Numbered from the stretch's first letter, positions 1 through 13,804 are shown. The stretch is DNA of 64,000 nt from Triplophysa rosa (GCF_024868665.1 NC_079912.1:17245673-17309672); one strand, 5' to 3'. Notes: generated by a model not told the origin, from the letters alone. Numbers and translations: made by a program.

Positions 1-411
1 AAACCACCACTGGTTCGGCACCCCCATATCTTCGCTCGCTAATTCAGTCTTGTGGTGCCGTCCCACAAAGGGAAAAAATCACTCTCGCGCAATTTCTCCA
101 GATGTGTTCCACGACTCTGGAACGATCTCCCTCTTGCCAAACGATCAGCGGATTCTGTAGTTGTCTTTAATAATCGGCTAAAAACACATCTCTTCCGTCA
201 ACATCTGACCCATTAGTACAGTCTTCTACTTCTTTTCTACTTTCCTATCCCCCCCAAAAAAAGAATATTCCTAGCTTTGTTACTGTGGTAGGCTAACTGA
301 AACCCGTGCATTGTTGTTCTTTTGTTGCACATATTGCTTCTATTGTTTTCCCCTACTTTGTAGGTCGCTTTGGATAAAAGCGTCTGCTAAATGACTAAAT
401 GTAAATGTTTT
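1..411 (+). mobile_element. 3' end of an L2/CR1-like LINE
   Basis: The first 180 bases read in broken frames like the last residues of a fish LINE reverse-transcriptase ORF, with stretches such as VVPSQRGKNHSRAISPDV followed by a decayed 3' UTR. The element ends at about 361-411 with the tail 'TCGCTTTGGATAAAAGCGTC' and an ATG/TAAATG-rich end. The same tail occurs on SINEs elsewhere in the window, as expected when a SINE borrows the LINE 3' end for mobilisation. It is truncated by the window edge. The exact family is uncertain. Confidence 0.6.
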
Positions 412-2520
412 CAGATTAAAACTCTAAATATCACAAGTGAATCCTAATACAGTCTATAAATGTTCCCCACCAGATACATATTGTACAGCATGTCTTGTCA
501 CATTTATCTTTCTTACAAAAACACATTTTTCCTTTTAGTTGAAAACCAGCAACAATGTGAGTGTCACGTATCTAACAACAACGGTAAGTGTGTTACACAG
601 TACTGTTTTTATTTATCACAGCATGCATGCAAATATTTGAAACCACCCTCACCCGTCCACCTCCTCTGTGTTAATTTAGAGGGATATTTTGCCCTTCGTT
701 TGAATATTTCGAGCCCGGACGTGAATTTCACATCTATTCAGAACGTGGTGAGTGTATTAGGAGACAAAAATAGGAATACAAATTAATAGCACTGTAATTC
801 ATAGAGCCGTTCAGAAAAATAAAAATAAAGAAAAAAGTTAATTTAGTTATTTCGTATTTGTCAGATTTTTCTTTTTGCTCAATCCTATAGGTTTCAGAGT
901 GGAGCTCTCCCTGCAACGAATCCAGCATATTAGGGTATGTCTGAAATACCACCCTGTAAAAGAATAAGACATTTTACCAGAAATGGTAAACCATTTTTTT
1001 ATGGCACATTCCCGTAGGTCTCAATGTAATCCTGTTGCATCCCAGTTTTATCAGGTAAGCATCTATTAATCTGATGTTTTCAATAAACTAACCTTGTGAA
1101 TAGTTATAAGTGAGTGTGTGTTCTAAAGACTGCGTTGGTTTTTTAACAGGGAATGCACCTGGAATGTTTTGGTGAAGGAGCAAGGTATGATGGACTGTGA
1201 CCGTGTGTGTGCTTCTGTACGCATTAATGTATTCGACTAACTACTCTATTGTTCCTCAGGCTCTACACCTGCATGTTAACTGTACAGCTATCACAACATG
1301 TAGATGTGTGTACTGCTAGCGCCGCCGTGGCCTTTCTTTGGAAGGACAGCACCAGCATCATTTTTGATGGGCCTGTTCATAAAACAGGTGAGTGTTTTGA
1401 ACTATGTTTCCTACAATTACACCTCATCCATGTGTTTGGAATAACAAATTGTGTTGTATGTCTGTCTCCTGTATAGCTATATGTCGATTGCCCACTGATT
1501 CTGTAAACATATCTTTAAACTCTACATTTACCTGGACCTATGTAAATATGAGTGCCAGCCAGATTAATGAAGTCAAAAACCAGCTGAAATGGTAGGTGGT
1601 GTATTCAATCTAGATTTTACACTGTGCATACTCAACATTTATGTTTAATTAGATTTAATCAGCTAAATCTAAACGATTGGATATTTGTTCTTTGTTCCAC
1701 AGTAAACAGGGTCAGACGTTTGCTGTTCTTTTGAATGAAAGCTGTGAGATCTCTAAACCTACTCCACCTCCCAGCACAACCACAGGGAGCAAAGCAACAT
1801 CCATAAATATCACATCTCCATCCATAACTACAACACCCAGCATTGAGGACACACAGCATACTTCTGTTACAACACTGAACACAACAGTCTCAGTATCCAA
1901 TATCAGCTTCACATCCATTAACAGTACAAACACTCAGACAAACACATTGTCGCTCAATACAACAGACCTGCCACTCATTCCGTCAGTCACACTGCCCACG
2001 ACAATAGCCACACATAGAAATACACCAGGTGCACTGGAAAATGCAACTCTAACACCAGTCAATATATCAGTCCCACTGGTGATTACAGTCACACCACCTG
2101 ACACAACTGCACCAACTTTAAATACAAAAGAAACACAGTTTAATACAACCGGCAGAGCACTCAATACAACTATCACAACACTTAATACAACAAATACAAC
2201 ATTCAATGCAAACGAAACACTATTACCTACAACAGTCACACCACTCAATACAACTATAACAACACTCACTACAACTATCACAACTTCAAATTCTAAAGAA
2301 ATGGCGTTAAATACAACAGTCATAACACTCAATGCAACAGTCACACCAACCACTACAACTATCACAACACTCAATACAACAGTCACAAGACTCAATACAA
2401 CAGACACAACACTTAATCCAACAGACACACTGTTAAATACAACAGTCACAACCCTCAATACAACTATCACAACACTAAATACAACAGTCACACCAACCAC
2501 TACAACTATCACAACACTCA
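252..2520 (+). repeat. Tandem duplication, copy 1 (5' exons of adhesion GPCR)
   Basis: This block is repeated almost base for base at 2601-4866, offset 2346-2348 bases. It contains the end of the LINE tail, seven small receptor exons and the start of the mucin exon. The copies differ only by scattered substitutions and 1-2 base indels, for example T/A after 'CTAACTGA' and a CTAGC/TTAGC change in the exon near 1315/3661. After 2520 the Thr-rich repeat continues to a single N at 2600, where the second copy begins abruptly. Such low divergence beside an ambiguous base suggests two alleles placed in series, but a real recent duplication cannot be excluded. Confidence 0.9.
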
Positions 2521-2599
2521 ATACAACAGTCACAACACTCAATACAACAGACACAACACTTAATCCAACAGACACACTGTTAAATACAACAGTCACAAC
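539..2599 (+). CDS. Partial 5' exon set of adhesion GPCR (copy 1)
   Basis: These exons match, with very few substitutions, the first eight visible exons of the complete receptor downstream (see 2887-13804). The first exon is 539-583 and the mucin exon begins at 1703. Exon phases and splice signals are all intact. The mucin exon runs open until the N at 2600 and then breaks into LINE-tail sequence, so this copy has no GAIN domain or membrane segments and cannot encode a receptor alone. It is either an allelic copy misplaced by assembly or a truncated tandem duplicate. No start codon or convincing signal peptide is visible; the true first exon should lie left of the window. Confidence 0.7.
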
Positions 2600-2600
2600 N

Positions 2601-4866
2601 CCCAAAAAAAGAATATTCCTAGCTTTGTTACTGTGGTAGGCTAACTGATACCCGTGCATTGTTGTTCTTTTGTTGCACATATTGCTTCTATTGTTTTCCC
2701 CTACTTTGTAGGTCGCTTTGGATAAAAGCGTCTGCTAAATGACTAAATGTAAATGTTTTCAGATTTAAACTCTAAATATCACAATTGAATCCTAATACAG
2801 TCTATAAATGTTCCCCACCAGATACATATTGTACAGCATGTCTTGTCACATTTTTCTTTCTTACAAAAACACATTTTTCCTTTTAGTTGAAAACCAGCAA
2901 CAATGTGAGTGTCACGTATCTAACAACAACGGTAAGTGTGTTACACAGTACTGTTTTTATTTATCACAGCATGCATGCAAATATTTGAAACCACCCTCAC
3001 CCGTCCACCTCCTCTGTGTTAATTTAGAGGGATATTTTGCCCTTCGTTTGAATATTTCGAGCCCGGACGTGAATTTCACATCTATTCAGAACGTGGTGAG
3101 TGTATTAGGAGACAAAAATAGGAATACAAATTAATAGCACTGTAATTCATAGAGCCATTCAGAAAAAAAAATAAAGAAAAAAGTTAATTTAGTTATTTCG
3201 TATTTGTCAGATTTTTCTTTTTGCTCAATCCTATAGGTTTCAGAGTGGAGCTCTCCCTGCAACGAATCCAGCATATTAGGGTATGTCTGAAATACCACCC
3301 TGTAAAAGAATAAGACATTTTACCAGAAATGGTAAACCATTTTTTTATGGCACATTCCCGTAGGTCTCAATGTAATCCTGTTGCATCCCAGTTTTATCAG
3401 GTAAGCATCTATTAATCTGATGTTTTCAATAAACTAACCTTGTGAATAGTTATAAGTGAGTGTGTGTTCTAAAGACTGCGTTGGTTTTTTAACAGGGAAT
3501 GCACCTGGAATGTTTTGGTGAAGGAGCAAGGTATGATTGACTGTGACCGTGTGTGTGCTTCTGTACGCATTAATGTATTCGACTAACTACTCTATTGTTC
3601 CTCAGGCTCTACACCTGCATGTTAACTGTACAGCTATCACAACATGTAGATGTGTGTACTGTTAGCGCCGCCGTGGCTTTTCTTTGGAAGGACAGCACCA
3701 GCATCATTTTTGATGGGCCTGTTCATAAAACAGGTGAGTGTTTTGAACTATGTTTCCTACAATTACACCTCATCCATGTGTTTGGAATAACAAATTGTGT
3801 TGTTTGTCTGTCTCCTGTATAGCTATATGTCGATTGCCCACTGATTCTGTAAACATATCTTTAAACTCTACATTTACCTGGACCTATGTAAATATGAGTG
3901 CCAGCCAGATTAATGAAGTCAAAAACCAGCTGAAATGGTAGGTGGTGTATTCAATCTAGATTTTACACTGTGCATACTCAACATTTATGTTTAATTAGAT
4001 TTAATCAGCTAAATCTAAACGATTGGATATTTGTTCTTTGTTCCACAGTAAACAGGGTCAGACGTTTGCTGTTCTTTTGAATGAAAGCTGTGAGATCTCT
4101 AAACCTACTCCACCTCCCAGCACAACCACAGGGAGCAAAGCAACATCCATAAATATCACATCTCCATCCATAACTACAACACCCAGCATTGAGGACACAC
4201 AGCATACTTCTGTTACATCACTGAACACAACAGTCTCAGTATCCAATATCAGCTTCACATCCATTAACAGTACAAACACTCAGACAAACACATTGTCGCT
4301 CAATACAACAGACCTGCCACTCATTCCGTCAGTCACACTGCCCACGACAATAGCCACACATAGAAATACACCAGGTGCACTGGAAAATGCAACTCTAACA
4401 CCAGTCAATATATCAGTCCCACTGGTGATTACAGTCACACCACCTGACACAACTGCACCAACTTTAAATACAAAAGAAACACAGTTTAATACAACCGGCA
4501 GAGCACTCAATACAACTATCACAACACTTAATACAACAAATACAACATTCAATGCAAACGAAACACTATTACCTACAACAGTCACACCACTCAATACAAC
4601 TATAACAACACTCACTACAACTATCACAACTTCAAATTCTAAAGAAATGGCGTTAAATACAACAGTCATAACACTCAATGCAACAGTCACACCAACCACT
4701 ACAACTATCACAACACTCAATACAACAGTCACAAGACTCAATACAACAGACACAACACTTAATCCAACAGACACACTGTTAAATACAACAGTCACAACCC
4801 TCAATACAACTATCACAACACTAAATACAACAGTCACACCAACCACTACAACTATCACAACACTCA
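2601..4866 (+). repeat. Tandem duplication, copy 2
   Basis: This is the second copy of the 252-2520 block. It begins inside the LINE tail with 'CCCAAAAAAAGAATATTCC' immediately after the N at 2600. Homology stays collinear until about 4866, where this copy carries additional heptad units of the Thr-rich repeat and then continues into the complete receptor gene. Splice sites of all small exons are intact in both copies. Confidence 0.9.
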
Positions 4867-7800
4867 ATGCAACAGTCACACCAACCACTACAACTATCAC
4901 AACACTCAATGCAACAGTCACACCAACCACTACAACTATCACAACACTCAATACAACAGTCACAACACTCAATACAACAGACACACTGTTAAACACAACA
5001 GTCACAACCCTCAATACAACTATCACAACACTAAATACAACAGTCACACCAACCACTACAACTATCACAACACTTAATACAACAGACACACTGTTAAACA
5101 CAACAGTGAGACCAATCAATGCAACTATCACAACACTCAATACAACAGTCACACCAACCACTACAACTGTCACAACACTCAATGCAACAGTCACAACACT
5201 CAATACAACTATCACAACACTCAATGCAACAGTCACAACACTCAATACAACAGACATAACACTTAATCCAACAGACACACTGTTAAATACAACAGTCACA
5301 TCCCTCAATACAACTATCACAACACTCAATACAACAGTCACACCAACCACTACAACTATCACAACACTCAATACAACGGTCACACCAACCACTACAACTA
5401 TCACAACACTCAATGCAACAGTCCCCACACTCAATACAAGAGACACAACACTTAATCCAACAGACACACTGTTGAATACAACAGTCAGACCGACCAATGC
5501 AACTGTCACAACACCCGATGCAACTGTCACAACACCTAATGCAACAGTCACAACACTCAACTCAACAGTCACACCAACCACTACAACTACCACAACACTT
5601 GATGCAACAGTCAGACCAACCGATGCAACTATCACAGCACTAAATGTAACAGTCACAACACTAAATGCAACAGACACAACACTCAATGCAACAAACACAA
5701 CACTAAATGAAACAGTCACAACACTTAATGCAACAGCCATAACACTCAATACAACAGACACAACAGTCAAGGCAACATTCAGACCAACATATACAACTAT
5801 CACATCACCCAATGCAACAGTCACACCAACCAACGCAACATTCACAACACTCAATACAACAATTACAACACTCAATGCAACAGACACAATTTTAAATACA
5901 ACATCTGCCCCTCCACACAGTACAACTGTCACAACACTCAATACAACAATTACAACACACAATGCAACAGACACACTTCTAAATATAACAGTCACACCAA
6001 CCAATACAACTATCACAACACTCAATGCAACAGTTACACCAACCAATACAACTATCACAACACTCAATGCAACAGTTACACCAACCAATACAACTATCAC
6101 AACACTCAATGCAGTAGACACACTCTTAAATACAACATCCATCCCTCCACTCAATACAACGGCCACAACACTCAAGACAACAGTTACAACACTCAATGCA
6201 ACAGTTGCACCCACCAATACAACTATCACAACACTTAATGCAACAGTCGCACCAACCAATGCAACAGTCACAACAATCAATGCAATAAACACAATGTTGA
6301 GTACAACAGTCACACCAACCAATACAACTGTAGTCACACTGTTAAATACGACTGTCATACCAACCACTGCAACTATCACAACACTCAATACAACAGACGC
6401 ACTATTAAATACAACATCCATCCCCCCACTCAGTTCAACAGTCACAACACTTAATACAACAATTACAATACACAATGCAACAGACACACTTCTAAATACA
6501 ACAGTCACACCAACCAATGCAAATACCACAACACTGATTACAACACTCAATGCAATAGACACACTCTTAAATACAACATCCATACCTCCACTCAGTTCAA
6601 CTATCACAACACTTAATACAACAGTCACACCACTCAATGCAACAAACACAATGTTAAGTACAACAGTCACACCAACCAATACAACAGTTACAACACTCAA
6701 TGCAACAGTTACACCAACCAATACAACAGTTACAACACTCAATGCAACAAACACAACGTTAAGTACAACAGTCACAAAAAACAATACAACAGTAGTCACA
6801 CTGTTAAATACAACAGTAATACCAAACACTGCAATTATCACAACATTCAATAAAACAGACGCACTGTTAAATACAACATCCATCCCCCCACTTAGTTCAA
6901 CTATCACAACACTCAATACAACAATTACAACACACAATGCACCTAACACACTGTTTAATACAACACTCACACCAACCAATGCAACTAGCACAACACTAAA
7001 TCCAACAGACGCACTGTTAAATACAACATTCACCCCTCCACTCTCAACTCTTACAACACTCACAACAACGATTACAATAAGCAATGCACCAGACGCACTG
7101 TTAAATACAACATCCATCCCTCAACTCAATCCAACAAGTATGCTGACCCGTTCAACAGTCCCACTACCTCATGAAGTGACAACATCAATGCCACTCAATA
7201 CAACAACACAAAAGGATGAAACATTCACATCTTTTACAATTACCGATAGATCATTCAATATCACAGTCACTGGTACACCATTACCACTATTTAACACAAC
7301 ACTTTACAATAGACAATACAACACAACCACTCCACTTCAAAATGCAACAACCGTTGATACCATAACCGTCTCAGATAATACAACACAAGCCAACACAACA
7401 GCCTCACCAATCAATGAAGGAGAATCACAATCAACACGATCTTTTCAGAATACAACCGAATTCAGTACAATGTTTCCAGTTAGCACAACTCAATCTCTGG
7501 ATAGTTCTACATTTGACACAATAGATGCTAAAAATAGTACCACTGAGTTCACAACAACAGATACACACAAATTCAACACCACATTGCATATGTTTAATTT
7601 CACAACTTTCAATACAACAACATCTTATTCCAATACACCAACCCCTCAGCTTAACACAACACAAATGAGTACAACACACCTTCCAGTGAACACAACCCTG
7701 TTTACCAATGGAACTAATATTGACCGTAGTATCAACACGACCTCCAACAACACATCAGAATTTAATACAACATCACACCCTGCAGTTAATACAACACAGT

Positions 7801-10800
7801 TTAACACCAGCCAGTCGAACACAACAGAGATATACACAACCACCTTACCAACAGCAAGAAACACTTCCAGTGCACCAACTGACTACATATCAGACAATAG
7901 TACAACAGCAAGTAACCACAACGCAACACAATTAAACACCACAACAGAAAAAGCTGAAGATAAAGTCAACACAACCACAACAATACACCCCATCATCACT
8001 GCACATAACACAACAGCAGATTCTGCCGCTGTTACCAATGACAGTAAAACTCACACAACTGCTGTTCCAGCGACACCTCACAACAGCTCCAACTCCTCAA
8101 TAACAGTTTCACCTGTCCATCACATTACACAAACAACCAGCAGAGGAAATACAACAGCAAACAACACAAAGCCTGTGCCAGCCACTGTTGCCATGGCAAC
8201 AACTTCAGGTTTGACTATTAATTTGGTTTTCGATATAATGTACATACATGACTTCAAGTTGTCATGTTCAAGGGTGCTCGCATTCATATTTTAGGCATTT
8301 GTACAGTATTGGAGGTGTACACATACATTTTTGTGCAACTAGTGCTGGTTAATTAGTTATTGATTTATAGGCTTGTATTTGATGGAATAGTTGACTAAAA
8401 AATAAAACAAATCTGTCATTTATTCACCCTCAAGTCGTTCGAAACCTGTATCACTTTCCTTCTTCTGTGAAACACCAAATATATTTTGTGTTCATACAAT
8501 GGAAGTCAATGGGGGCCAGTGTTGTTTGGTTACCAACATTCTCAAAAATATCTTCTTTCGTGTTCTGCAGAAGAAACTCATACAGATTTGAAATGACATA
8601 AGAGTGATTAAATGATGACATCATTTTCATTTTGGATGAACCATCCCTTTGATGGCACAAAAAACAGTATTTACCATTTAAGCCCCTTTTTTTGTCATTT
8701 CTAGTGTTTTTTCTGTCTGACACAATATTGTAATGTTTTCTAATCTTTTTCTGTCTGACTGTGAGAGCTCAGCTAGTGTTAAATATAAGTGTCGGTGAAA
8801 CTGGTTGGTTCTGTAAGATGTAAATACATAGACATTGGCAGTGTTTTCAAGTGTAGAAAAATGCATGAGTGCTACAAAAATATAATATTTTTCACATGAA
8901 TTCCTACAAATGGTAGAGATCACATTGCAATTACACGTCGTATCTAAAACACGAACGTATTGATTTTCTTATTTTGCAGTATATCTAACAACTGAAAGTC
9001 CGGGCGCACTGGCTGCAGATCTTCTGAATCAAACAAAAGATGTGTCATCTTTAAACTCGACTCAGGTGGACAATTTGGTCAACCAGCTTGAGAATCTGCT
9101 CTCTGCACCCAATATTAGTCTAGACGTGGGCCGGGCGATGCTGTCTGTCATCAACAACCTGCTTAACGGCTCTACAAATACTCTGGCTTCCTCCTCCAAC
9201 CGGTAAGTCACATGCGTAACACAAGCATTCATGGTTTAAAGCTGAAACCGAAAACGGGTGGACAATATTAAACATTTGCTTTGACTATTTTAGATTAATC
9301 AAAGTTGTGGATATTCTGGCTCGAAAACTGGTGATTCGAGACCAGACAGAAAACATTGCGTTTGAATCACTTGCTATGACTGTAACCAAAGCTGATGGCA
9401 CTAACTTCAAGACAACATCATTTTCGATCACAGATCCCTTAAACCCACAGGTATTGACTATTGAAATGATGTGCAGCGGTTTTGCATTTGTGGACTGTTC
9501 CGGAAGTGCCAAACACGTCAAAGTAAACCTCAACATTTGTTGCGTGTTTTTGCAGGTGACAAAAGGTCTTCAGAGAGACAGGAGAGCAGTGAGTTCCTCT
9601 CCTCTTGGCAAGATAACACTGCCAGCTTCCCTGACAGAAAAACTCTCTACAGAACAACAAAAGATGGCTTCCAGAATTCAGTTCACATTCTTTCAGAAAA
9701 GCACTTTTTTTCAGGTAAACCGAGTCGATTTCAAAGTTCGTTCAAATTGCCCTGGTGCAGCCTTTACTTCATATTTCATCTTCATGTTCTTATTTTTTGT
9801 TCATACAGGATAAAGTGAATAAACAAATTCTTAACAGCCACATTCTGGGCTCTAGTGTGGCTAACCTTTCCATCAAAAAACTGAAGGAGAATGTCGAGTT
9901 TACTCTGAGAAATAAGCAGCCTGTGGCGGTGTGTGTTCACTTCTTTTTCATTTTGTCATTGCTCACTAAAACCGGTTTGATTTCTAACGTTTGAACTCCT
10001 TTCCCACAGGGGAACTTTGTTGCTTCATGTGTATTTTGGGACTTTGAAACAAATGGTGAGATTCGACTACTCCCTGTCATTAAGCTCATTAAATATAATC
10101 CTGTGTATGAGGTGACGTAACTGTGATGCATTATCTAGGAGGTTCAGGAGGCTGGAGTTCTGACGGCTGTTTTGTCAAGAGCAGCAGTACTGAGAATGAG
10201 ACCGTCTGCAGCTGTAATCACCTAACCAGTTTTGCAGTGTTATTAGTAAGTTACAATTAAAACATTCCTCAGAAATGTCTAATCCTTCTTTTAAATGAAG
10301 CTACAACAGTAATGGCTCAACTAAGCATCTATATGATCTATTTATATAGCTATATTCCCCGCGATAACATTTTCAAGCTTTAGTTAGTGTGTAATGTTGC
10401 TGTTAGAGCATAAACAATCCCTGCAAAATGATAAAGCTCAAAGTTCAGTGCCAAGCGAGATATTGTCTTGAACAGAATTTGCTTTTCAAGGACTACAGAG
10501 AACAGCTGGAATTGGACTACAGCCCTTTACTTCCCGGGTACATGATGTCACCATTCCGAGTGCTTTTAATAACCTCTGCCCAAAGGAATACGTCAAAAAA
10601 GGGGCGAGGCCTTCCTTAGAGACGAAGAAGAGCCGCTGGAGTAGCGTTTGGTTATCAGAGATCGTAAACATTTGACTGAGCTGCGCGTTAAACTACTTTC
10701 ACTTTCATCACAGTCCTACAGCTTGTAATAAGAATTCAGCTACACACATTCTAAGATAACCAACGGTCAAATAACAGCTTCCATGACTTTAACATCGGCT

Positions 10801-13800
10801 GTGAAAGCTGTTCTGTGTAATACACTGATATTGTGTTTGTGTGCGCGTACCTCTTAAACACTTCTATGAAACGTCCTTTGAAGTCCTGCTTGCAAATATC
10901 TCCTGGTCAATCTGCTTGTTTTATTATCCAACTCGGGTCCAATATAAAAAGGCAAAACTAACGCTTCTGTTATTAGTGTTAATTAATATAACCGGTGTGA
11001 CGAAATTTGTGATATTGTTAGTTCACAGAATGAAACAAAAATACCTAAACACATGCACCTATAAATAGTACCAATAGTAATTCTGAAATGGTCTCTTAAT
11101 TTTTTCCAGAACTGTATGTATTTATATTTTTCAATGTGCATGTGTTTTCCTTAAAGAAAAACAAAAAATCATTTATGTTTAATCTGGAGCAAAAGCTGAA
11201 TAACATTGAATAACATGAAAGATATATTGTCATATATGTGACAGCTTTAAACTTTGTAAACGCTGTATAATGCTAACATATATTCCAACATTTCACTAAT
11301 TTATCATTTTAACATATTCAATATTTTTCTTTCTGCTACCATGATTACTTTAAGTCCCTCTTGCAATTTTAGCCAAACTTTATCTGTGTAAATACGCTAG
11401 ACAATGTTCCAGTTTGCAGGAACTGAATGAAACTCTTTTACACTGGGATTGTAATCAAGTGCATTTATTCTTTCCTACATCTTGTAAATTGGTATCTTTT
11501 TCTATTTGTTTTAAGGATATTAGTCGGCAAGGCATAACTGACCGTGTGCAGGCCACAATCCTCACATTCATCACTTACATCGGCTGTGGAATCTCTGCTA
11601 TCTTCATCGCAGTTACTCTACTCACCTACCTCGGGTTCGAGTAAGTCTTCCTTAATGATGCCGAGATATCTTGAAGACCTCATACAGTACAGACATTATA
11701 CAAAGCATATGCATCCAGTGGCTTAGTTAAATAAACACATAGTTAAAGTTTAGAGTATTATTTTTCCTAATTGCTGGACCGATTCTTCCCATTTGTGTAT
11801 ATAGATGCTCACCAAATGATATTTACGTTCAGATTCCTAAAATGCACAATTTGTTGTAAATGATCCTTCAAAACAAATATTGTGGGTCTAATGTCCTTGG
11901 TAAAATACCACAAAATTGTTGTACTTTTAAATAATATGGAAAGTCTTTCAAAATGACCACCCTTTAACCCAGCCCTCCTCACTTTATTCACAGAAAAATC
12001 CGCCGTGACATTCCCTCCAAGATCTTGATTCATCTGTGTTTCGGTCTGCTCTTTCTGAACCTGGTGTTCCTGGTGGACTCGTGGCTGGCTCTGTATCCGA
12101 ATGCCGTAGGCCTGTGCATTTCCACAGGATTTTTCCTGCACTACTTCCTGCTGGTCTCCTTCACCTGGATGGGTCTGGAGGCTCTCCATATGTACCTGGC
12201 CGTCGTCAGGGTCTTCAACAACTACATGACCAGATACATGCTCAAGTTTTCCTTGGCGGGATGGGGTGAGTTCAGCCGTGTGGTTTGAGGTTGTTAAAGT
12301 GATCGGATTGTTGGTTTAATTCATTGATGTGTTGCAGGAATCCCATTGGTTGTTGTTATCATTGTGATTGCTATAAACGAGGACAACTACGGCATTGTGC
12401 ATTATGGGAGATATGCGGATGGAACTACAGGTGATTTGTAAGTAAATAGTGTAGCCTATTAATGATGATATTTTACAATAACAGCTCATTCGTTTACATT
12501 AGGTTACATATAACCAATAAAGTTTGATTTGAAATATGTTAGAGGAAATATGAACATGTTCAGTACTAAGATTAATAAATGTATTGATCATTAGTTACAG
12601 TAAAACTACAATTGTCCCTTACAGCTGTTGGCTGGAAAACGACACGGCATTCTACGTAGCTGTGGTGGCGTATTTCTGCGTGATATTTGTGTGGAACATG
12701 TCCATGTTCGTGGTGGTGATGGTGCATCTGATACGAATCAAGCGGCAAAATCCCCACAATAATCTGTACCGGAGCGGATTGCAAGAACTGCGGAGAATTG
12801 CGGGACTCACGTTTCTGCTGGGTCTCACCTGGGGCTTTGGCTTCTTTGCGTGGGGACCCGTCAACTTGGCTTTCATGTATCTGTTTGCCATCTTAAATTC
12901 CCTGCAGGGTGAGAACTTTTGAATGTAGAAAATACATCAACATTATAGATAGTACATTAACATTATTATTATATACATGTATTTCTATATTGACTTTACA
13001 TAGAAGCACAGAACATACTTCAGACTTCTCTTTCACGTTTTCTTTCACTCAGGCTTTTTTATTTTCGTGTTCCACTGCGCTCTAAAGGAAAATGTCCGTA
13101 AACAGTGGAGAATGTACCTCTGCTGCGGCAGACTACGATTGGCTGAAAACTCAGGTATTACCAAACCAAAACATGTTACTGTTTTAAGATATTTCACAGT
13201 TAAAGTACTATAATTTGTTAGTGTACAATGCCAAAAAGTCTGTCTCTCAACTGTTTGTCTGCAGACTGGAGTCGAACAGTGACACACAACCAGCACACCA
13301 AGAAATCTTCCATACTCACATCAGCGTCCTCTGATTCAGAGCACCACAGCGCCCCCCGCAGTTCAGTGAGCAGCGATGAATCAGTGCCATCCAACGGCAT
13401 CGGTCAGTTTTACATTTTACATTTCCATTTATGCATTTGGCAGACACTTTTATCCAAAGCGACTTACATTGCATTGTACTATACATTTTTGTTTCTGACT
13501 ATGTACAATCCCCTGGTATCGAACCCATGACCTTGGCGTTGCTAGCGCCATGCTCTAACCACTGAGCCACAGGAAAGCTTTTAATGAAATTGCTCATCTT
13601 TTAAAATCTCTCAGTTCAGTAACAAAAATGCCTTTCTGTTTTTCACTACATGTCATATTATTACGTATGGTTATGTATGTGACATTAATTGACATTACAG
13701 GCTCACCGGTGGATGATAGTTTGATCACGTTTGGGGAATCAAACGGCGATGTGATTCACAACGAGATGAGCAGTCAACTCCGTTCACGACTCAGATCTGC

Positions 13801-13804
13801 GTAG
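2887..13804 (+). CDS. adgrg2: Adhesion G protein-coupled receptor, ADGRG2-like, with giant mucin-like exon
   Basis: Exons: 2887-2931, 3028-3095, 3237-3280, 3364-3400, 3496-3530, 3606-3733, 3823-3937, 4049-8208, 8980-9202, 9294-9450, 9556-9714, 9809-9928, 10010-10055, 10139-10245, 11516-11640, 11994-12265, 12338-12437, 12625-12908, 13053-13154, 13265-13402, 13701-13804. Phases close perfectly over about 2,190 codons; the signal-peptide exon is missing. Order: small Cys-containing N-terminal region, about 1,380-residue Thr/Asn-rich stalk, GAIN subdomain (exons 8980-9928), GPS with '[13 protein letters not shown]' (cleavage expected HL/T), then seven membrane segments (TM1 at 11516, TM7 near 12840-12908). 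The tail contains 'RLAENSDWSRT', which is the reason for preferring ADGRG2 over ADGRG4 or ADGRG6. The family acts as tethered-agonist G-protein receptors at the plasma membrane. The long stalk is unusual for ADGRG2, so the subtype is less certain than the family. Confidence 0.85.
4200..7130 (+). repeat. Degenerate 21-bp / 7-residue coding tandem repeat (mucin stalk)
   Basis: The large receptor exon is built from units of about 21 bases encoding variants of [14 protein letters not shown] and T-P-T-T-T-T-I. Higher-order blocks recur, for example T-L-N-P-T-D-T-L-L. Nearly every heptad carries an N-x-T sequon, so the stalk could bear dense N-glycans as well as mucin-type O-glycans. The periodicity decays after about 7130 into ordinary Ser/Thr-rich sequence that still has N-T-T motifs up to 8200. 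Confidence 0.9.
8398..8655. mobile_element. Short inverted-repeat element (teleost MITE) in receptor intron
   Basis: The segment has the layout seen in several copies in this window: 'CTGTCATTTATTCACCCTCA' after the left end, a centre with 'AATGGAAGTCAATGGGGGCC', a 'TCTTCTTTCGTGTTCTGCAG' mirror, and a right end 'GGATGAACCATCCCTTTGA' complementary to the usual left terminus. It lies in the intron between the mucin exon and the first GAIN exon and has no coding capacity. Confidence 0.7.
13407..13576 (-). mobile_element. tRNA-derived SINE
   Basis: Read on the minus strand it starts with a tRNA-like promoter: box A 'TGGCTCAGTGGTTAGAGC' and box B 'GGTTCGATACC'. It is followed by a unique body and the tail 'CTTTGGATAAAAGTGTCTGC', the same tail as the LINE at the start of the window. 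It lies in the last intron of the adhesion GPCR, antisense to the gene. This is a retroposed pseudo-tRNA, not a functional tRNA gene. Confidence 0.85.

Noticed and set aside
460..538. ATG at 460 reading MFPTRYILYSMSCHIYL... into the first receptor exon as a signal peptide
   Set aside because: The frame is open into the exon, but the last 20 bases are a typical polypyrimidine tract and AG acceptor, and the peptide is a poor signal sequence. The true first exon is probably left of the window.
4280..7117. A 945-codon open frame on the minus strand opposite the mucin exon, rich in Val/Ile/Ser
   Set aside because: It is the mirror of the Thr/Asn heptad repeat: the period-21 sequence keeps stops out of several frames. 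It has no independent start context, domain or splice logic.
13407..13576. tRNA gene on the minus strand (box A and box B present)
   Set aside because: The cloverleaf is incomplete and the sequence continues into a SINE body with a LINE-type tail, so it is a retroposed pseudo-tRNA.
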